Assembly: GCF_000801955.1 (NCBI RefSeq) | Contig: NZ_JSZO01000008.1 | Coordinates: 229,567-293,566, forward strand | Length of the DNA: 64,000 nucleotides | Direction of reading: 5' to 3' | DNA from: Ralstonia sp. A12 | GTDB lineage: Bacteria; Pseudomonadota; Gammaproteobacteria; Burkholderiales; Burkholderiaceae | Shown: piece after piece, positions 1 through 8,531 of the stretch | Layout: each line of letters starts with the position of its first letter | Position numbering within the stretch: the stretch's first letter is position 1 | Notes under the pieces: model-generated | The model's database searches: none | Told to the model about the DNA's origin: nothing | The model's input: the letters and a program-made list of their open reading frames with translations, nothing else | Translations under genes and position numbers: made by a program

Positions 1-1879
1 GTTCGGCCAGCAATGCGGTGACCGTCATGTGCTGGGGCACCCGGTAGACCTTACCGGTGCTCGCGAGCTGCACGTCAAAGGCATGCACGATGGTGGGCTT
101 GCCCACGATGGGCCCGAAGCGTTCGCAATGCAGTTGCTGCTCCGGCCAGCCACGCTGCCGTGCAGCAGCTAGTGCCGCGTTGACGAAGCCCGACGGCCCG
201 CACACATACAGATGCGTACCCGCCGGCTGCCGGTCGAGCACCTGTTCAACGTTGATCCGGTGCTGCACACCGGCATCACTGAAGTGATACGCCACCCGGC
301 GTGCAAACGGCGCCTTCGCAAGCCGCTGCAAGAACGCCGCCCGGGGCCGCGAGCGCGCGCAGTAGTGCATTTCGAACTCCGCCGCGCGGCGCGACAGCCG
401 CTCCGCCATGCAGACAATAGGCGTAATGCCGATGCCGCCGGCCAGCAGCAACGAATGCGGTGCAGACTCGTCCAGTGCGAAGCGGTTGCTGGGCTTGCCG
501 ATCTCAAGCAAGTCCCCTTCGCGAACGTGCCCATGCATCGCAATCGATCCGCCGCGCGATGGGTCGGTCCGCAGCACCGCAATCACATAGCGATGCCGCT
601 CCTGCGGGTCGTTGCACAGCGAGTACTGGCGCACCATGCCATTGCCCATGTGCACGTCGATATGCGCTCCGGCGGTGAACCGTGGCAGCTTTTTCCCTGC
701 CGGGTGCACCAGCTCGAACGCGCAGACGGCGTCGGCTTCCTTCGTCTTCTTCGCAACACGCACCACCAGGCGTGCGTGGTTCGCCCCACTGCGCCGCACC
801 CGGCGCAGGTAATTGCGGATGCCGGTGTAGGCCAGCACGGGCACGCAGAGCGCACCGAATATCAGGAGCAATTTCCCCAACACGCCGCCCACCAGCCCGG
901 TGTGCCATGACAGCAACCAGAAATACAGTTTGTGCCCGAGACTGCTTTGCGTGTACGGAACGTACTTCAGCACCTTCCCCGAGTACGCATCCATGTACAG
1001 CATCGTGCGTGCGTTCGCATGCGGGGCACTACGATCGATCAGGTACATCTCGACCGGCGCCCGTGGTTTTTCCGGGATATGCATCAGCGCATCACGCGGC
1101 TCGGGCGACAACGACTGTGCGGTCTGCCAGAAACGCTCAAGCGGCAGGCGTGTCGCGCCGGTTGATTGCACTTCCGACTTTGGCGGCTTTGCAGGCTCGG
1201 GCGAGCCCACGAGCGCATAGAGACCGTGCGCATACCAGTCAAACGCCTGTGGCAAGCCGCTCAGTACCATCGACAGGAGGATCAGGCCGCCATAAATGCC
1301 AGCCGTCCGATGCAGGCGGTAAGGCGACACCACGCGCGTTGTTCCAGACCTGAGCGAGAACGCATCCCGCCAGCCACCGCGCGTGCGGGGCCACCAGAGC
1401 GCAACGCCGCCGCCAATCAGCAACACGCCGAACAAGATCGCGCTTGTCCCAGTGATCAGGCTGCCGTTCTTCATGAAACGGAAGCGGTGGATTTTCTCGA
1501 TGGTGCCAAGCAGACCACCATAGCGGGCCCGCTCGCCCAGCACCGCTCCGGTACATGGGTTCAGGTAGACGAAATGCTGATCGGTGAACCGGACCATCGC
1601 AGACGGCATGCGCACTGCACCAGGTTCGCCCGCAACCATTCGGATGTAATCGAGCTTGGCATCGGCCCGCAACGCGGCTGCATTGGCCGTCAGCGTATCG
1701 AGAGGCACGCGGCCCGTGCAAGTCGGCACCGTCAGCAGATCGCTATTGAGCACGGGCTCAAGCTCCGGACGGAATGCGATCGATGCGCCCGTCACCGCCA
1801 TCAGTAGGATCACGAGCCCGACCGTCAAGCCGGTATAGCGATGCATCTGAAAGAGACGGGAACGAAATGCGGGGCTCAT
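1..1879 (-). CDS. PepSY-domain membrane flavoprotein reductase (3' end outside window)
   Basis: The gene starts at the ATG read leftwards from 1879 and stays open for 626 codons to the window edge, so the C-terminus is missing. I see a first membrane segment at about residues 14-33, further segments near 143-163, 196-212 and 332-352, and PepSY-type periplasmic loops between them. From about residue 370 the protein becomes an oxidoreductase of the phthalate dioxygenase reductase type: RQYS at 417-420 (flavin binding), GGIGITP at 481-487 and VCGPSGF at 559-565 (nucleotide binding). The last visible residues look like the start of a 2Fe-2S ferredoxin domain. The family is thought to move electrons across the inner membrane, often for ferric or siderophore reduction, but the substrate here is unknown. 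The upstream region shows no Fur box that I can recognise. Confidence 0.85.
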   Translation of the reverse strand, partial: MSPAFRSRLFQMHRYTGLTVGLVILLMAVTGASIAFRPELEPVLNSDLLTVPTCTGRVPLDTLTANAAALRADAKLDYIRMVAGEPGAVRMPSAMVRFTDQHFVYLNPCTGAVLGERARYGGLLGTIEKIHRFRFMKNGSLITGTSAILFGVLLIGGGVALWWPRTRGGWRDAFSLRSGTTRVVSPYRLHRTAGIYGGLILLSMVLSGLPQAFDWYAHGLYALVGSPEPAKPPKSEVQSTGATRLPLERFWQTAQSLSPEPRDALMHIPEKPRAPVEMYLIDRSAPHANARTMLYMDAYSGKVLKYVPYTQSSLGHKLYFWLLSWHTGLVGGVLGKLLLIFGALCVPVLAYTGIRNYLRRVRRSGANHARLVVRVAKKTKEADAVCAFELVHPAGKKLPRFTAGAHIDVHMGNGMVRQYSLCNDPQERHRYVIAVLRTDPSRGGSIAMHGHVREGDLLEIGKPSNRFALDESAPHSLLLAGGIGITPIVCMAERLSRRAAEFEMHYCARSRPRAAFLQRLAKAPFARRVAYHFSDAGVQHRINVEQVLDRQPAGTHLYVCGPSGFVNAALAAARQRGWPEQQLHCERFGPIVGKPTIVHAFDVQLASTGKVYRVPQHMTVTALLAE

Positions 1880-2606
1880 GCGCGGCTCGGATGAAGACGG
1901 TTCATGCCGCCATTCTTGGTTCCCGAACCTGAACGGAAACTGAATCCTGGGAGGGAATCAGGGTAAGTCCTAGGGCAACGGCGAAAAGCACGCAATCCGG
2001 CCTACATGGCGGCCATCCACCACGACAGACCGTGGTCGCGCACCTTGGCCATCTTGGCATTCGAGTATCCAGCGCAGATGTGGAATGCAGCGACGCTGGG
2101 CGAGCGTTGGCAGACAGGCACGCGCCAGATGTGTGCTCCTATTTGTGGAAGGTGAAGCCTTGCATGCGCTGGTGTGCGGGCGCTCTACACTCTGGCCACG
2201 TTGGAAGCCAGCGCCATGCCGCCCGCAGATACGCTGGAAATGTCGGAGATGTTGAAGACGCTTGCCCTACAAAGCGGTTTGCGATCCATCAACGCATTGA
2301 ACGCAGCCTGCGCCAACCTGTTTGGCAGCGAACTCGAGCAGCTGATACCCGCAAACGCAACGACCTCGCACACCGCCGAGCATGCTGGCTCTGCGACCTG
2401 GACCGGCTGGGATCAGCCACTAGCGTTGATGGCCTAGTTATCACAATAGAGGTACACGAAGAATCACTGCCAATGCAGGTTAGACATGGGTTGATCGCAA
2501 CCTTCGATGCTTGCGGTACTGGCAAGCACTTCAGCGAGAACCCGTGCCCCTTCGTGGCGACCAGTTCGGAAAGATCAGCCCTAAACAGCTCAACGCAAGT
2601 TCTGGC
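1880..2606. other. 727-bp stretch without a recognisable gene
   Basis: This gap between two leftward genes holds only short open frames on both strands. The most protein-like is a plus-strand frame at 2174-2437 (87 codons, helical in composition), but it has no convincing ribosome binding site and matches no family I know. Decayed coding sequence is possible. The right end of the gap is simply the downstream side of the methyltransferase gene. Confidence 0.4.
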
Positions 2607-3344
2607 TCAGCAATCCGCCTTGCGAAACAGATTCGCCCGCATCGGCCGCACAAAGCGCGCGCCGTCCTGGCCCATGTGTCGCTCGAATGCTTCGCGCACA
2701 CGCCAGATCAGGGCATCGGTCAGTCCGAAATCGCTGTGTGTGACGTGCATTGCCTTGCGCTCAAAATCGGGAAAATCTCGAAACTGCACCGGAACCAAAT
2801 AGTGAATCTCGCTCGTCTGTGCCCATCTGCCGTCAGCACTGGCGCGCACAAGGGCGTCAAACGCGACCCGTCGCACCACCTGCTCGTCATGGAACAACCG
2901 GATGATCTCGTTCAGCTCCCCTGTGAAAACCGGTTCGGCAAACCAGGCGACCCCACCCGGACGTAGTACCCGATGAATCTCGTCGAGGGCTTGATCCAGC
3001 AGGTCGATGGGAACATGGTGCAACGACTTGAACATCAGTACCGCATCGCACGACTCTGACTTGCAGGGAATGGCCTGCGCGGACCCGGCTTCGTAACTGA
3101 TATTGGTATGAAGGTTGCGGGCCTGGTTGCGCTCCAACTGGATGTGGTCGACCTCCAGGGCGCGAATTTGTACCGTCGGCCATGCGTCGGCAATCTTGCG
3201 CGTCATGTCGCCCGTTCCGCAGCCGATCTCGAGGATGTCCCGCAGCGGAATGCGCAGGGCGGACGGCTGCAGCGCTTCGCGCAGCACGTCCATTTCTTCG
3301 CAGACGGTGTCGCAGCCGGGATCGTGGAGTTGCATCGCAAGCAT
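2607..3344 (-). CDS. class I SAM-dependent methyltransferase
   Basis: The 245-residue protein has the Rossmann-fold methyltransferase motif I (DILEIGCGTGDM, residues 36-47), an acidic motif II region around residues 62-68 and a typical post-I segment followed by HRVLRPGG. The fold matches Methyltransf_11/25 enzymes that methylate small molecules or quinone-like compounds; the acceptor cannot be read from sequence. Its ATG lies just after the stop of the acyl-CoA dehydrogenase gene, so it is probably the last gene of the hydratase-dehydrogenase transcription unit. A second in-frame Met three codons in could also be the start. A methyltransferase is not a standard part of itaconate breakdown, so it may only be a passenger. 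Confidence 0.8.
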   Translation of the reverse strand: MLAMQLHDPGCDTVCEEMDVLREALQPSALRIPLRDILEIGCGTGDMTRKIADAWPTVQIRALEVDHIQLERNQARNLHTNISYEAGSAQAIPCKSESCDAVLMFKSLHHVPIDLLDQALDEIHRVLRPGGVAWFAEPVFTGELNEIIRLFHDEQVVRRVAFDALVRASADGRWAQTSEIHYLVPVQFRDFPDFERKAMHVTHSDFGLTDALIWRVREAFERHMGQDGARFVRPMRANLFRKADC

Positions 3345-3347
3345 GCG

Positions 3348-4520
3348 TCAGAACGACCGCGGCATGCCGAGAATATGCTCGCCCACGTACGACAGGATCA
3401 GGTTGGTCGAGATAGGCGCCACCTGATACAAGCGCGTCTCGCGAAATTTGCGCTCCACATCGTACTCCGCCGCAAAACCGAAGCCGCCGTGGTACTGCAG
3501 GCACGCGTTGGCCGCTTCCCAAGAAGCATCCGCTGCCAGCAGCTTGGCCATGTTGGCCTCGGCACCGCAAGGCTTGTGCGCATCGAACAGGCCCGCCGCC
3601 TTGAAGCGCATCAGGCTCGCCGCCTCAATGTTGACGAACGCCTTGGCGATCGGGAACTGCACACCCTGGTTCTGGCCAATCGGGCGGCCGAACACGACAC
3701 GCTCGTTGACGTACTTGGTCACCTTGTCGATAAACCAGTAACCGTCGCCGATGCACTCGGCCGCAATCAGGGTGCGCTCCGCGTTCAGGCCGTCGAGGAT
3801 GTACTTGAAGCCCTTGCCCTCCTCGCCAATCAGGTTCTCGGCAGGAATCTCCAGATTGTCGAAGAACAGCTCGTTGGTCTCATGGTTGACCATGTTCAGA
3901 ATGGGCTGGACCGACAGGCCGTTACCGATCGCCTGACGCAGGTCGACCAGGAAGATCGACATGCCTTCCGACTTTTTCTTGCACTCGGAAATGGGGGTGG
4001 TCCGCGCGAGCAGAATCATCAGGTCAGAATGCTGCACGCGCGAGATCCACACTTTCTGGCCGTTCACCACGTAACGATCGCCTTTCTTAACCGCCACGGT
4101 CTTGATTCGCGTAGTGTCCGTGCCGGTGGTCGGCTCGGTCACAGCCATCGACTGCAGGCGCAACTCACCGCTGGCGATCTTGGGCAGATACTCGCGCTTC
4201 TGCGCTTCGGAGCCGTGGCGCAGTAGCGTGCCCATGTTGTACATCTGGCCGTGGCACGCACCGGAATTACCACCCGCGCGATTGATCTCTTCCATGATGA
4301 TCGAGGCCTGTGTCAGTCCGAGGCCAGAACCACCGTACTCCTCGGGGATCAGCGCCGCCAGCCATCCGGCAGCCGTCAGGGCATTGACGAAGTCCTCCGG
4401 ATATCCGCGCTGCTCGTCGATCTTGCGGAAATACTCCGCCGGAAATTGGCTGCACAGATCGCGGATAGCTTCGCGGATGTCTTGATATTCGTCGACTCGG
4501 GTGAGCACGTTGGTCTCCAA
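3348..4520 (-). CDS. acyl-CoA dehydrogenase of the itaconate-type locus
   Basis: This 390-residue protein has the usual family length, the flavin/acyl signature MAVTEPTTGTD at 125-135 and QYHGGFGF at 342-349. The helix position where most family members carry the catalytic base (YEGT) reads A-P-I-S here, so that Glu is absent. A Glu at 248 (NAERTL) matches the alternative base position known from isovaleryl- and long-chain acyl-CoA dehydrogenases, so the enzyme is probably active. The gene sits 8 bp after the hydratase gene. A dehydrogenase also flanks the hydratase in the Pseudomonas aeruginosa itaconate locus (PA0878-PA0879), where its role is not firmly set. The substrate is therefore inferred only as a branched or dicarboxylic acyl-CoA. 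Confidence 0.88.
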   Translation of the reverse strand: METNVLTRVDEYQDIREAIRDLCSQFPAEYFRKIDEQRGYPEDFVNALTAAGWLAALIPEEYGGSGLGLTQASIIMEEINRAGGNSGACHGQMYNMGTLLRHGSEAQKREYLPKIASGELRLQSMAVTEPTTGTDTTRIKTVAVKKGDRYVVNGQKVWISRVQHSDLMILLARTTPISECKKKSEGMSIFLVDLRQAIGNGLSVQPILNMVNHETNELFFDNLEIPAENLIGEEGKGFKYILDGLNAERTLIAAECIGDGYWFIDKVTKYVNERVVFGRPIGQNQGVQFPIAKAFVNIEAASLMRFKAAGLFDAHKPCGAEANMAKLLAADASWEAANACLQYHGGFGFAAEYDVERKFRETRLYQVAPISTNLILSYVGEHILGMPRSF

Positions 4521-4528
4521 ATGCGGTC

Positions 4529-5401
4529 TTAATGAATTTCGGCGGTGGCGGTCATAGCCAGCGCCCCATCTTCCTGGCGCACCCAGAGCGAGATCTGGGT
4601 GCCCGTCTTATCGCGCTTGCCGCACACCTGGAATCTCTGGCCTGAAAACGTCGGGCGCACGCCCTTGAACGTGAAACTGCGCACCAGCGCTGTGGGCAGT
4701 TCGCGGTGGACCAGATCCAAAAGCAGCGTGGCCAGCAGCGGCCCATGCACAATCAGGCCTGGATAGTGTTCAACATCGCGGCAATAGTCCGGGTCATAGT
4801 GAATTCGATGGCCGTTGAACGTAAGCGCCGAATAGCGATACAGCAGAACAGGGTCAGCCTCGATGTTGCGAGACCATTCCTCGTCGGTCGGTGCCAGTAC
4901 CGCCGCAGGTGGCGCTGCGTCGGGCGCCGCTGCTTCGCGGTACACGATGTCGTGCTGCTCGGTGATGGCGAGGCCGCGAGCGCTCGCATATTGGTGCTCC
5001 ACCGCCACGAACGCGAGCGAGCCACTCCGACCGCTCTTGGCTGTCACATCCAGAATGCGCGAATGCCGTGACGCCACCTCACCCACGCGCAGCGGCTGGT
5101 GGAATTGCAGTCGTCCGCCAGCCCACATACGGCGCGGCAATGGCACAGGCGGGAGAAATCCGCCGCGTTTCGGGTGGCCATCCTCACCGATTTCCGATTG
5201 GGGAGCGGGCTGTAGGAAGTACAGCCAATGCCAGAGCGGACGCACGGCATCGCCGCGCACAACCGGCGGCAGGCCGAGGTCCAGCGTTGCACCTAGAGCA
5301 CGCACCGGAAAAGCGGTGATCTCATCTTCGAACGATTCCGTACGGCCAATCCATTGGCGCAGCGTATCGATGTCCATGGCAGTTTCGAGAGTGAATTGCA
5401 T
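4529..5401 (-). CDS. ich: itaconyl-CoA hydratase-like MaoC/FAS1-dehydratase protein
   Basis: The 290-residue protein is a double hot-dog hydratase of the mesaconyl/itaconyl-CoA hydratase group. The C-terminal half shows the hydratase segment FNGHRIHYD at 195-203 followed by the YPGLIVHGPL stretch at 213-222, and the N-terminal half is the FAS1-like dehydratase domain. In the known pathway this enzyme hydrates itaconyl-CoA to citramalyl-CoA. Neighbouring CoA-transferase and CitE-like lyase genes complete that route, which supports the assignment; mesaconyl-CoA hydratase is the main alternative. The start at 5401 has a weak GAG upstream; a second Met at 5377 is possible and would put the operator-like site at 5438 the same distance away as at the other promoters. 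Confidence 0.72.
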   Translation of the reverse strand: MQFTLETAMDIDTLRQWIGRTESFEDEITAFPVRALGATLDLGLPPVVRGDAVRPLWHWLYFLQPAPQSEIGEDGHPKRGGFLPPVPLPRRMWAGGRLQFHQPLRVGEVASRHSRILDVTAKSGRSGSLAFVAVEHQYASARGLAITEQHDIVYREAAAPDAAPPAAVLAPTDEEWSRNIEADPVLLYRYSALTFNGHRIHYDPDYCRDVEHYPGLIVHGPLLATLLLDLVHRELPTALVRSFTFKGVRPTFSGQRFQVCGKRDKTGTQISLWVRQEDGALAMTATAEIH

Positions 5402-5437
5402 CGGACTCGACTATGCGCTCGACTCGCAACCCTTCAA

Positions 5438-5476
5438 ATTCCGAAGTTCGGAACACGCACTTCGCTTGTGCCGAAC
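5438..5476 (-). promoter_or_regulatory. operator-like site before the hydratase-dehydrogenase unit
   Basis: This 39-bp segment aligns without gaps to the sites at 8405-8443 and 17823-17861. Shared key bases are AT at 1-2, GAAC at 14-17, TTC at 24-26 and CGAAC at 35-39; I count 23 of 39 positions identical to the 17823 site. It also contains a perfect 7+1+7 inverted repeat (TTCCGAA and TTCGGAA). I infer binding by the LysR protein encoded at 8532-9470. Confidence 0.6.
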
Positions 5477-5584
5477 ACGGGCGGTCTCGCGTAGCGCTGA
5501 ACGGGGCGTTCGGAACTTCCGGATGGTCGCGCCCTCAAGGCTCTGCGACGATAGGGCCATCTGTTTCATCAGTGTTGATTCGGC

Positions 5585-6172
5585 ATGCACGTCCAGCTCC
5601 AATGCCGCACGCCCCTCCTGCTGCAGCGGCTTGTACCAGCCTTCCCGGTAACGCTCACTGCGTCGAATACCGGACATAGCATTCGCCAGCGTGGTTACCG
5701 GAGGTTGCTGCCGGTGGGCCACCCAGTGCGCGTACCCGCGTTCGAACCCTTCGACCTCCAACTTACCGGCGACACGTTCAATGCAACCGGCTGCGCTATC
5801 GAGCTCAACGAAGAAGAAGCCACTTCGCTGGAACCCGCTGCACAGGAGAAGGTATTGCCAGTGCTTGTATCAAGGCTGATTTTCCGAGAGCCGGATACGC
5901 CATGGAATGCGAAGTCCACCGCCACGACCCTAGGGATGGAGCCCGAGCGCCTGCGGGCGCTTTTGTTCGCCCGCGGCGCGGCGCTTAGTCAACTCTGCAG
6001 AACACAGCGCCTCATGCGCGCATTATTTGAATCGGCGCAGACGGAGATGCCGGTTGGGCATCTGAAGCGCCGCATCGGTTGGCCGGAAGCGCGCGACCTC
6101 GAAGTCACCTTCTATGAATGGTTCGGTGTTTCGTTACAAACAGTCGCGCGACTGCGTGAAGGTGGTCTCTGA
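5585..6172 (+). CDS. AraC-like regulator (probable)
   Basis: The plus-strand frame encodes 195 residues; its last 90 resemble the double helix-turn-helix of AraC proteins, with an LGM-ERLRALLFARG stretch, a QRLMRALFES helix and a terminal segment (ARDLEVTFYEWFGVS) matching the second recognition helix. The N-terminal half is not a recognisable ligand domain. The frame opens only six bases before the ATG, which fixes the start. It lies between two leftward itaconate-type genes, so it could be a local regulator of one unit or an inserted gene. No clear ribosome binding site is visible and a minus-strand frame covers part of the region, so confidence is moderate. Confidence 0.5.
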   Translation: MHVQLQCRTPLLLQRLVPAFPVTLTASNTGHSIRQRGYRRLLPVGHPVRVPAFEPFDLQLTGDTFNATGCAIELNEEEATSLEPAAQEKVLPVLVSRLIFREPDTPWNAKSTATTLGMEPERLRALLFARGAALSQLCRTQRLMRALFESAQTEMPVGHLKRRIGWPEARDLEVTFYEWFGVSLQTVARLREGGL

Positions 6173-6289
6173 AGACGGCAACGGGCGACCATGATGGTTA
6201 GCCCGCTCCAGAAGCGCGGGATGCAGATCCCCCACGCTACGGACTGTCTTCATGCTGGACGTACGTAGGATGGGAATCTCGTTCGGCGT

Positions 6290-7105
6290 TCACGGCGCCG
6301 ATTCGCCCGACTGACGCAACAGTTTTTCCGCACGCTGAATCACTGGGGCATCAACCATCTTTCCGTCGAGTTGGAACGCACCCGGGCTGAATTTCGCCTG
6401 TTCAAGCACACGTCGCGCCCACTCGATCTCGACCGGATTGGGGCTGAAAGCCTGGTTGGCCGTACCGACTTGGCTGGGATGAATGCAAAGCTTGGCGCCG
6501 AACCCGAGCCGTCGGCTTCGAACACAGGCAGCTCGCAGCACGTCTTCATTTCCAATTTCGAGCGTCACGCCATCAACCGGCGACTGGATCCCTGCCAGAG
6601 CAGATGCCAATACAAGCTGTGAACGGAACGTCAGCAGCTCCGCATCGTCGCCGTCAATGCCGAGCTCCGTGCGGAAATCGACGGTACCGAACACGAGCCG
6701 GTCCACACCTCGCCCTGCGGCAATCGCGTTGACATTGACCATACCGCGCGCCGTTTCGATCAGGGGCAACAACGGTACTGAGGAGAGGCGCGCACGTACC
6801 GCCGCAACGTCATCTTCAGTACTGGTCTTGGGCACGATTACAGCCTGCACCCCCGGCAGCGTACATAGTCTCAAGTCGTCATCGCACCAAGGTGTTTCGA
6901 GACTGTTGATGCGAACGATGCCGGCCCCTCCGCCAGCAAGGTAGTCGGCCAGATGGTGCCGGGCCGCGTTCTTGGCTTCCATCGACACCGCATCCTCCAA
7001 GTCCAGGATGACCGCATCCGCTCCTGCGGCCTGCGCCTTGGCAAAGCGCTCGGGGCGGTTGGCTGGAACGAAGAGGTAGGACCGGGCTGAGCGTTGATCA
7101 GTCAT
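6290..7105 (-). CDS. ccl: CitE-like (citramalyl-CoA) lyase
   Basis: The 271-residue protein is an HpcH/HpaI-CitE barrel. It has the N-terminal SYLFVPANRPERF segment, a DLEDAV metal/CoA motif near residue 39, IVPKT, LPLIETARG, and a C-terminal FGAKLCIHPSQV block. Family members split citryl-, malyl- or citramalyl-CoA; in the itaconate route the product is acetyl-CoA plus pyruvate. The ATG at 7105 is chosen because family similarity begins there; the frame upstream reads as non-protein sequence. It lies 46 bp downstream of the CoA-transferase gene, probably in the same transcript. The specificity for citramalyl-CoA is inferred from the neighbours. Confidence 0.78.
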   Translation of the reverse strand: MTDQRSARSYLFVPANRPERFAKAQAAGADAVILDLEDAVSMEAKNAARHHLADYLAGGGAGIVRINSLETPWCDDDLRLCTLPGVQAVIVPKTSTEDDVAAVRARLSSVPLLPLIETARGMVNVNAIAAGRGVDRLVFGTVDFRTELGIDGDDAELLTFRSQLVLASALAGIQSPVDGVTLEIGNEDVLRAACVRSRRLGFGAKLCIHPSQVGTANQAFSPNPVEIEWARRVLEQAKFSPGAFQLDGKMVDAPVIQRAEKLLRQSGESAP

Positions 7106-7151
7106 TGCGAGTGATTTCCAGGATGAACTGTGGTGCCGCGAGTCAACGTTG

Positions 7152-8330
7152 TCAGATCGCGCCAGCTTCCGCGAGTCGATCGATCTCGGTCTTGTCGTAG
7201 CCGAGTTCAGCCAGGATGGCCCGGCTTTGCTGGCCAAGAGCTGGCACACCATCCATGCGTGGTGCAAATGCGCCGGGCATGCCGGGCGGGTACAGGGCTG
7301 GGATCTCGCCGACGGGAGACGGAACGCTCGTCCACCGCCCGCGCGCCATGAGCTGCGGGTGGTTCCAGACGTCCTGCATATCGTTCATGCGTGCGTTGGC
7401 GATCTGTGCCCGCTCAAGCCGTTCGACCACGGCCTCGGCCGTCAGCGAAGCAAACGCCTCATGGATGAGCGCCGTCAGTGCCTCGCGGTTCCTGGCTCTC
7501 AGCGAATTCGCTGAGAAGCGCTCGTCGGTAGCCAACGCCGGCTGTTCAAGCACTACGCGGCAGAACACCTCCCATTCGCGCTCGTTCTGCAAGCCAAGGA
7601 TGACAGTCTTGCCATCGCCGGCCTTGAACGGACCATAGGGAAAAATGGTGGCGTGGGACGCACCGGCACGGGGCGGAGGTGCGGCACCCTCGTAGGCGTA
7701 GTACAGCGGGTAGGTCATCCACTCGACCATGCTCTCCAACATCGAGATGTCGATGTGCGCGCCTCGGTTGGTCTGATTGCGCTGCAGAAGTGCGCCCAGG
7801 ATATTCGTGTAGGCGTACATGCCAGCGGCGATGTCAGCAATCGAGCACCCGGCCTTGGAGGGCTGCTCCGCCGTGCCGGTGATCGACACAAAGCCGGACT
7901 CCGCCTGGATCAGCAGGTCATAGGCTTTCTTGTCGCGGTAGGGCCCGTCGTTGCCATAGCCAGAGATGTCACAGACGATCAGGCGTGGGCGAATCTTCGA
8001 CTGCGTCTCGTAGGACAAACCTAAGCGCTCTGCAGCGCCGGGGGCCAGGTTCTGTACCAGCACATCAGCCTTATCGAGCAGTGAATCCAAAATGGTCTGC
8101 GCCTGGGGATGCTTCAAATCCAGCGCAAGGCTTTCCTTCGAGCGATTGGTCCAGGCAAAGTGGGACGACAGGCCGTCCACGCGTTCGTCATACCCGCGCG
8201 CAAAGTCACCTACCTTGGGCCGCTCAACCTTAATGACGCGAGCGCCAAGATCAGCCAGCTGGCGCGTACAAAACGGCGCAGCGATTGCATGTTCGAGCGA
8301 AACTACAGTGATGCCATCGAGAGGACGCAT
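7152..8330 (-). CDS. ict: class III CoA-transferase (itaconate CoA-transferase candidate)
   Basis: The 392-residue protein belongs to the CaiB/BaiF/formyl-CoA transferase family. Similarity starts at MRPLDGITVV, so the start is set at 8330. The segment ADIAAGMYA places the expected nucleophilic Asp at residue 166, in the family position. In itaconate catabolism the enzyme moves CoA from succinyl-CoA to itaconate. It faces the LysR gene at 8532 across a 201-bp control region and leads the transcript that continues into the CitE-like lyase. The gene set resembles PA0878-PA0883 of Pseudomonas aeruginosa and ripABC of Yersinia. The exact acid accepted is inferred. Confidence 0.78.
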   Translation of the reverse strand: MRPLDGITVVSLEHAIAAPFCTRQLADLGARVIKVERPKVGDFARGYDERVDGLSSHFAWTNRSKESLALDLKHPQAQTILDSLLDKADVLVQNLAPGAAERLGLSYETQSKIRPRLIVCDISGYGNDGPYRDKKAYDLLIQAESGFVSITGTAEQPSKAGCSIADIAAGMYAYTNILGALLQRNQTNRGAHIDISMLESMVEWMTYPLYYAYEGAAPPPRAGASHATIFPYGPFKAGDGKTVILGLQNEREWEVFCRVVLEQPALATDERFSANSLRARNREALTALIHEAFASLTAEAVVERLERAQIANARMNDMQDVWNHPQLMARGRWTSVPSPVGEIPALYPPGMPGAFAPRMDGVPALGQQSRAILAELGYDKTEIDRLAEAGAI

Positions 8331-8404
8331 AGCGGGTATGAAGAGTCGAGCAAGGTCTGCGCGGCGGCGCAAGACTAGTCTCGGTTCATCGCTCGCGCTC
8401 GTAA

Positions 8405-8443
8405 ATCTCAAAAATGCGAACCACGCATTCAGCTCTATCGAAC
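8405..8443 (-). promoter_or_regulatory. operator-like site between CoA-transferase and lysR
   Basis: This is the copy of the 39-bp element in the divergent control region, 75 bp ahead of the CoA-transferase start. It matches the 17823-17861 copy at 32 of 39 positions by my count. It contains ATGCG-N5-CGCAT and the GAAC...TTC...CGAAC pattern. Its position between a LysR gene and its likely target is where LysR proteins normally bind. Confidence 0.65.
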
Positions 8444-8483
8444 ATCAGGTGAAGCAAACAGTCCGCACTCTGGTCATTGCCAA

Positions 8484-8512
8484 TTGCGAGCCTTTTCGCA
8501 GCTTGCTACAGT
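8484..8512 (+). promoter_or_regulatory. sigma-70-type promoter of the itaconate-locus lysR
   Basis: TTGCGA at 8484-8489 and TACAGT at 8507-8512 are separated by exactly 17 bp. The ATG of the LysR gene follows at 8532, preceded by GAGG, which implies a very short leader. A near copy of this promoter survives at 17881-17908 without a downstream gene. Confidence 0.6.
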
Positions 8513-8531
8513 GGCGCGCCGAGGAACCCAT

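Noticed and set aside
2032..2802. 256-codon plus-strand frame
   Set aside because: It runs into the methyltransferase gene on the opposite strand, with Arg/Cys/Ser-rich shadow-like composition.
5411..5761. 116-codon minus-strand frame over the hydratase promoter
   Set aside because: It covers the operator-like element and part of the AraC-like frame, and has no family match or ribosome binding site.
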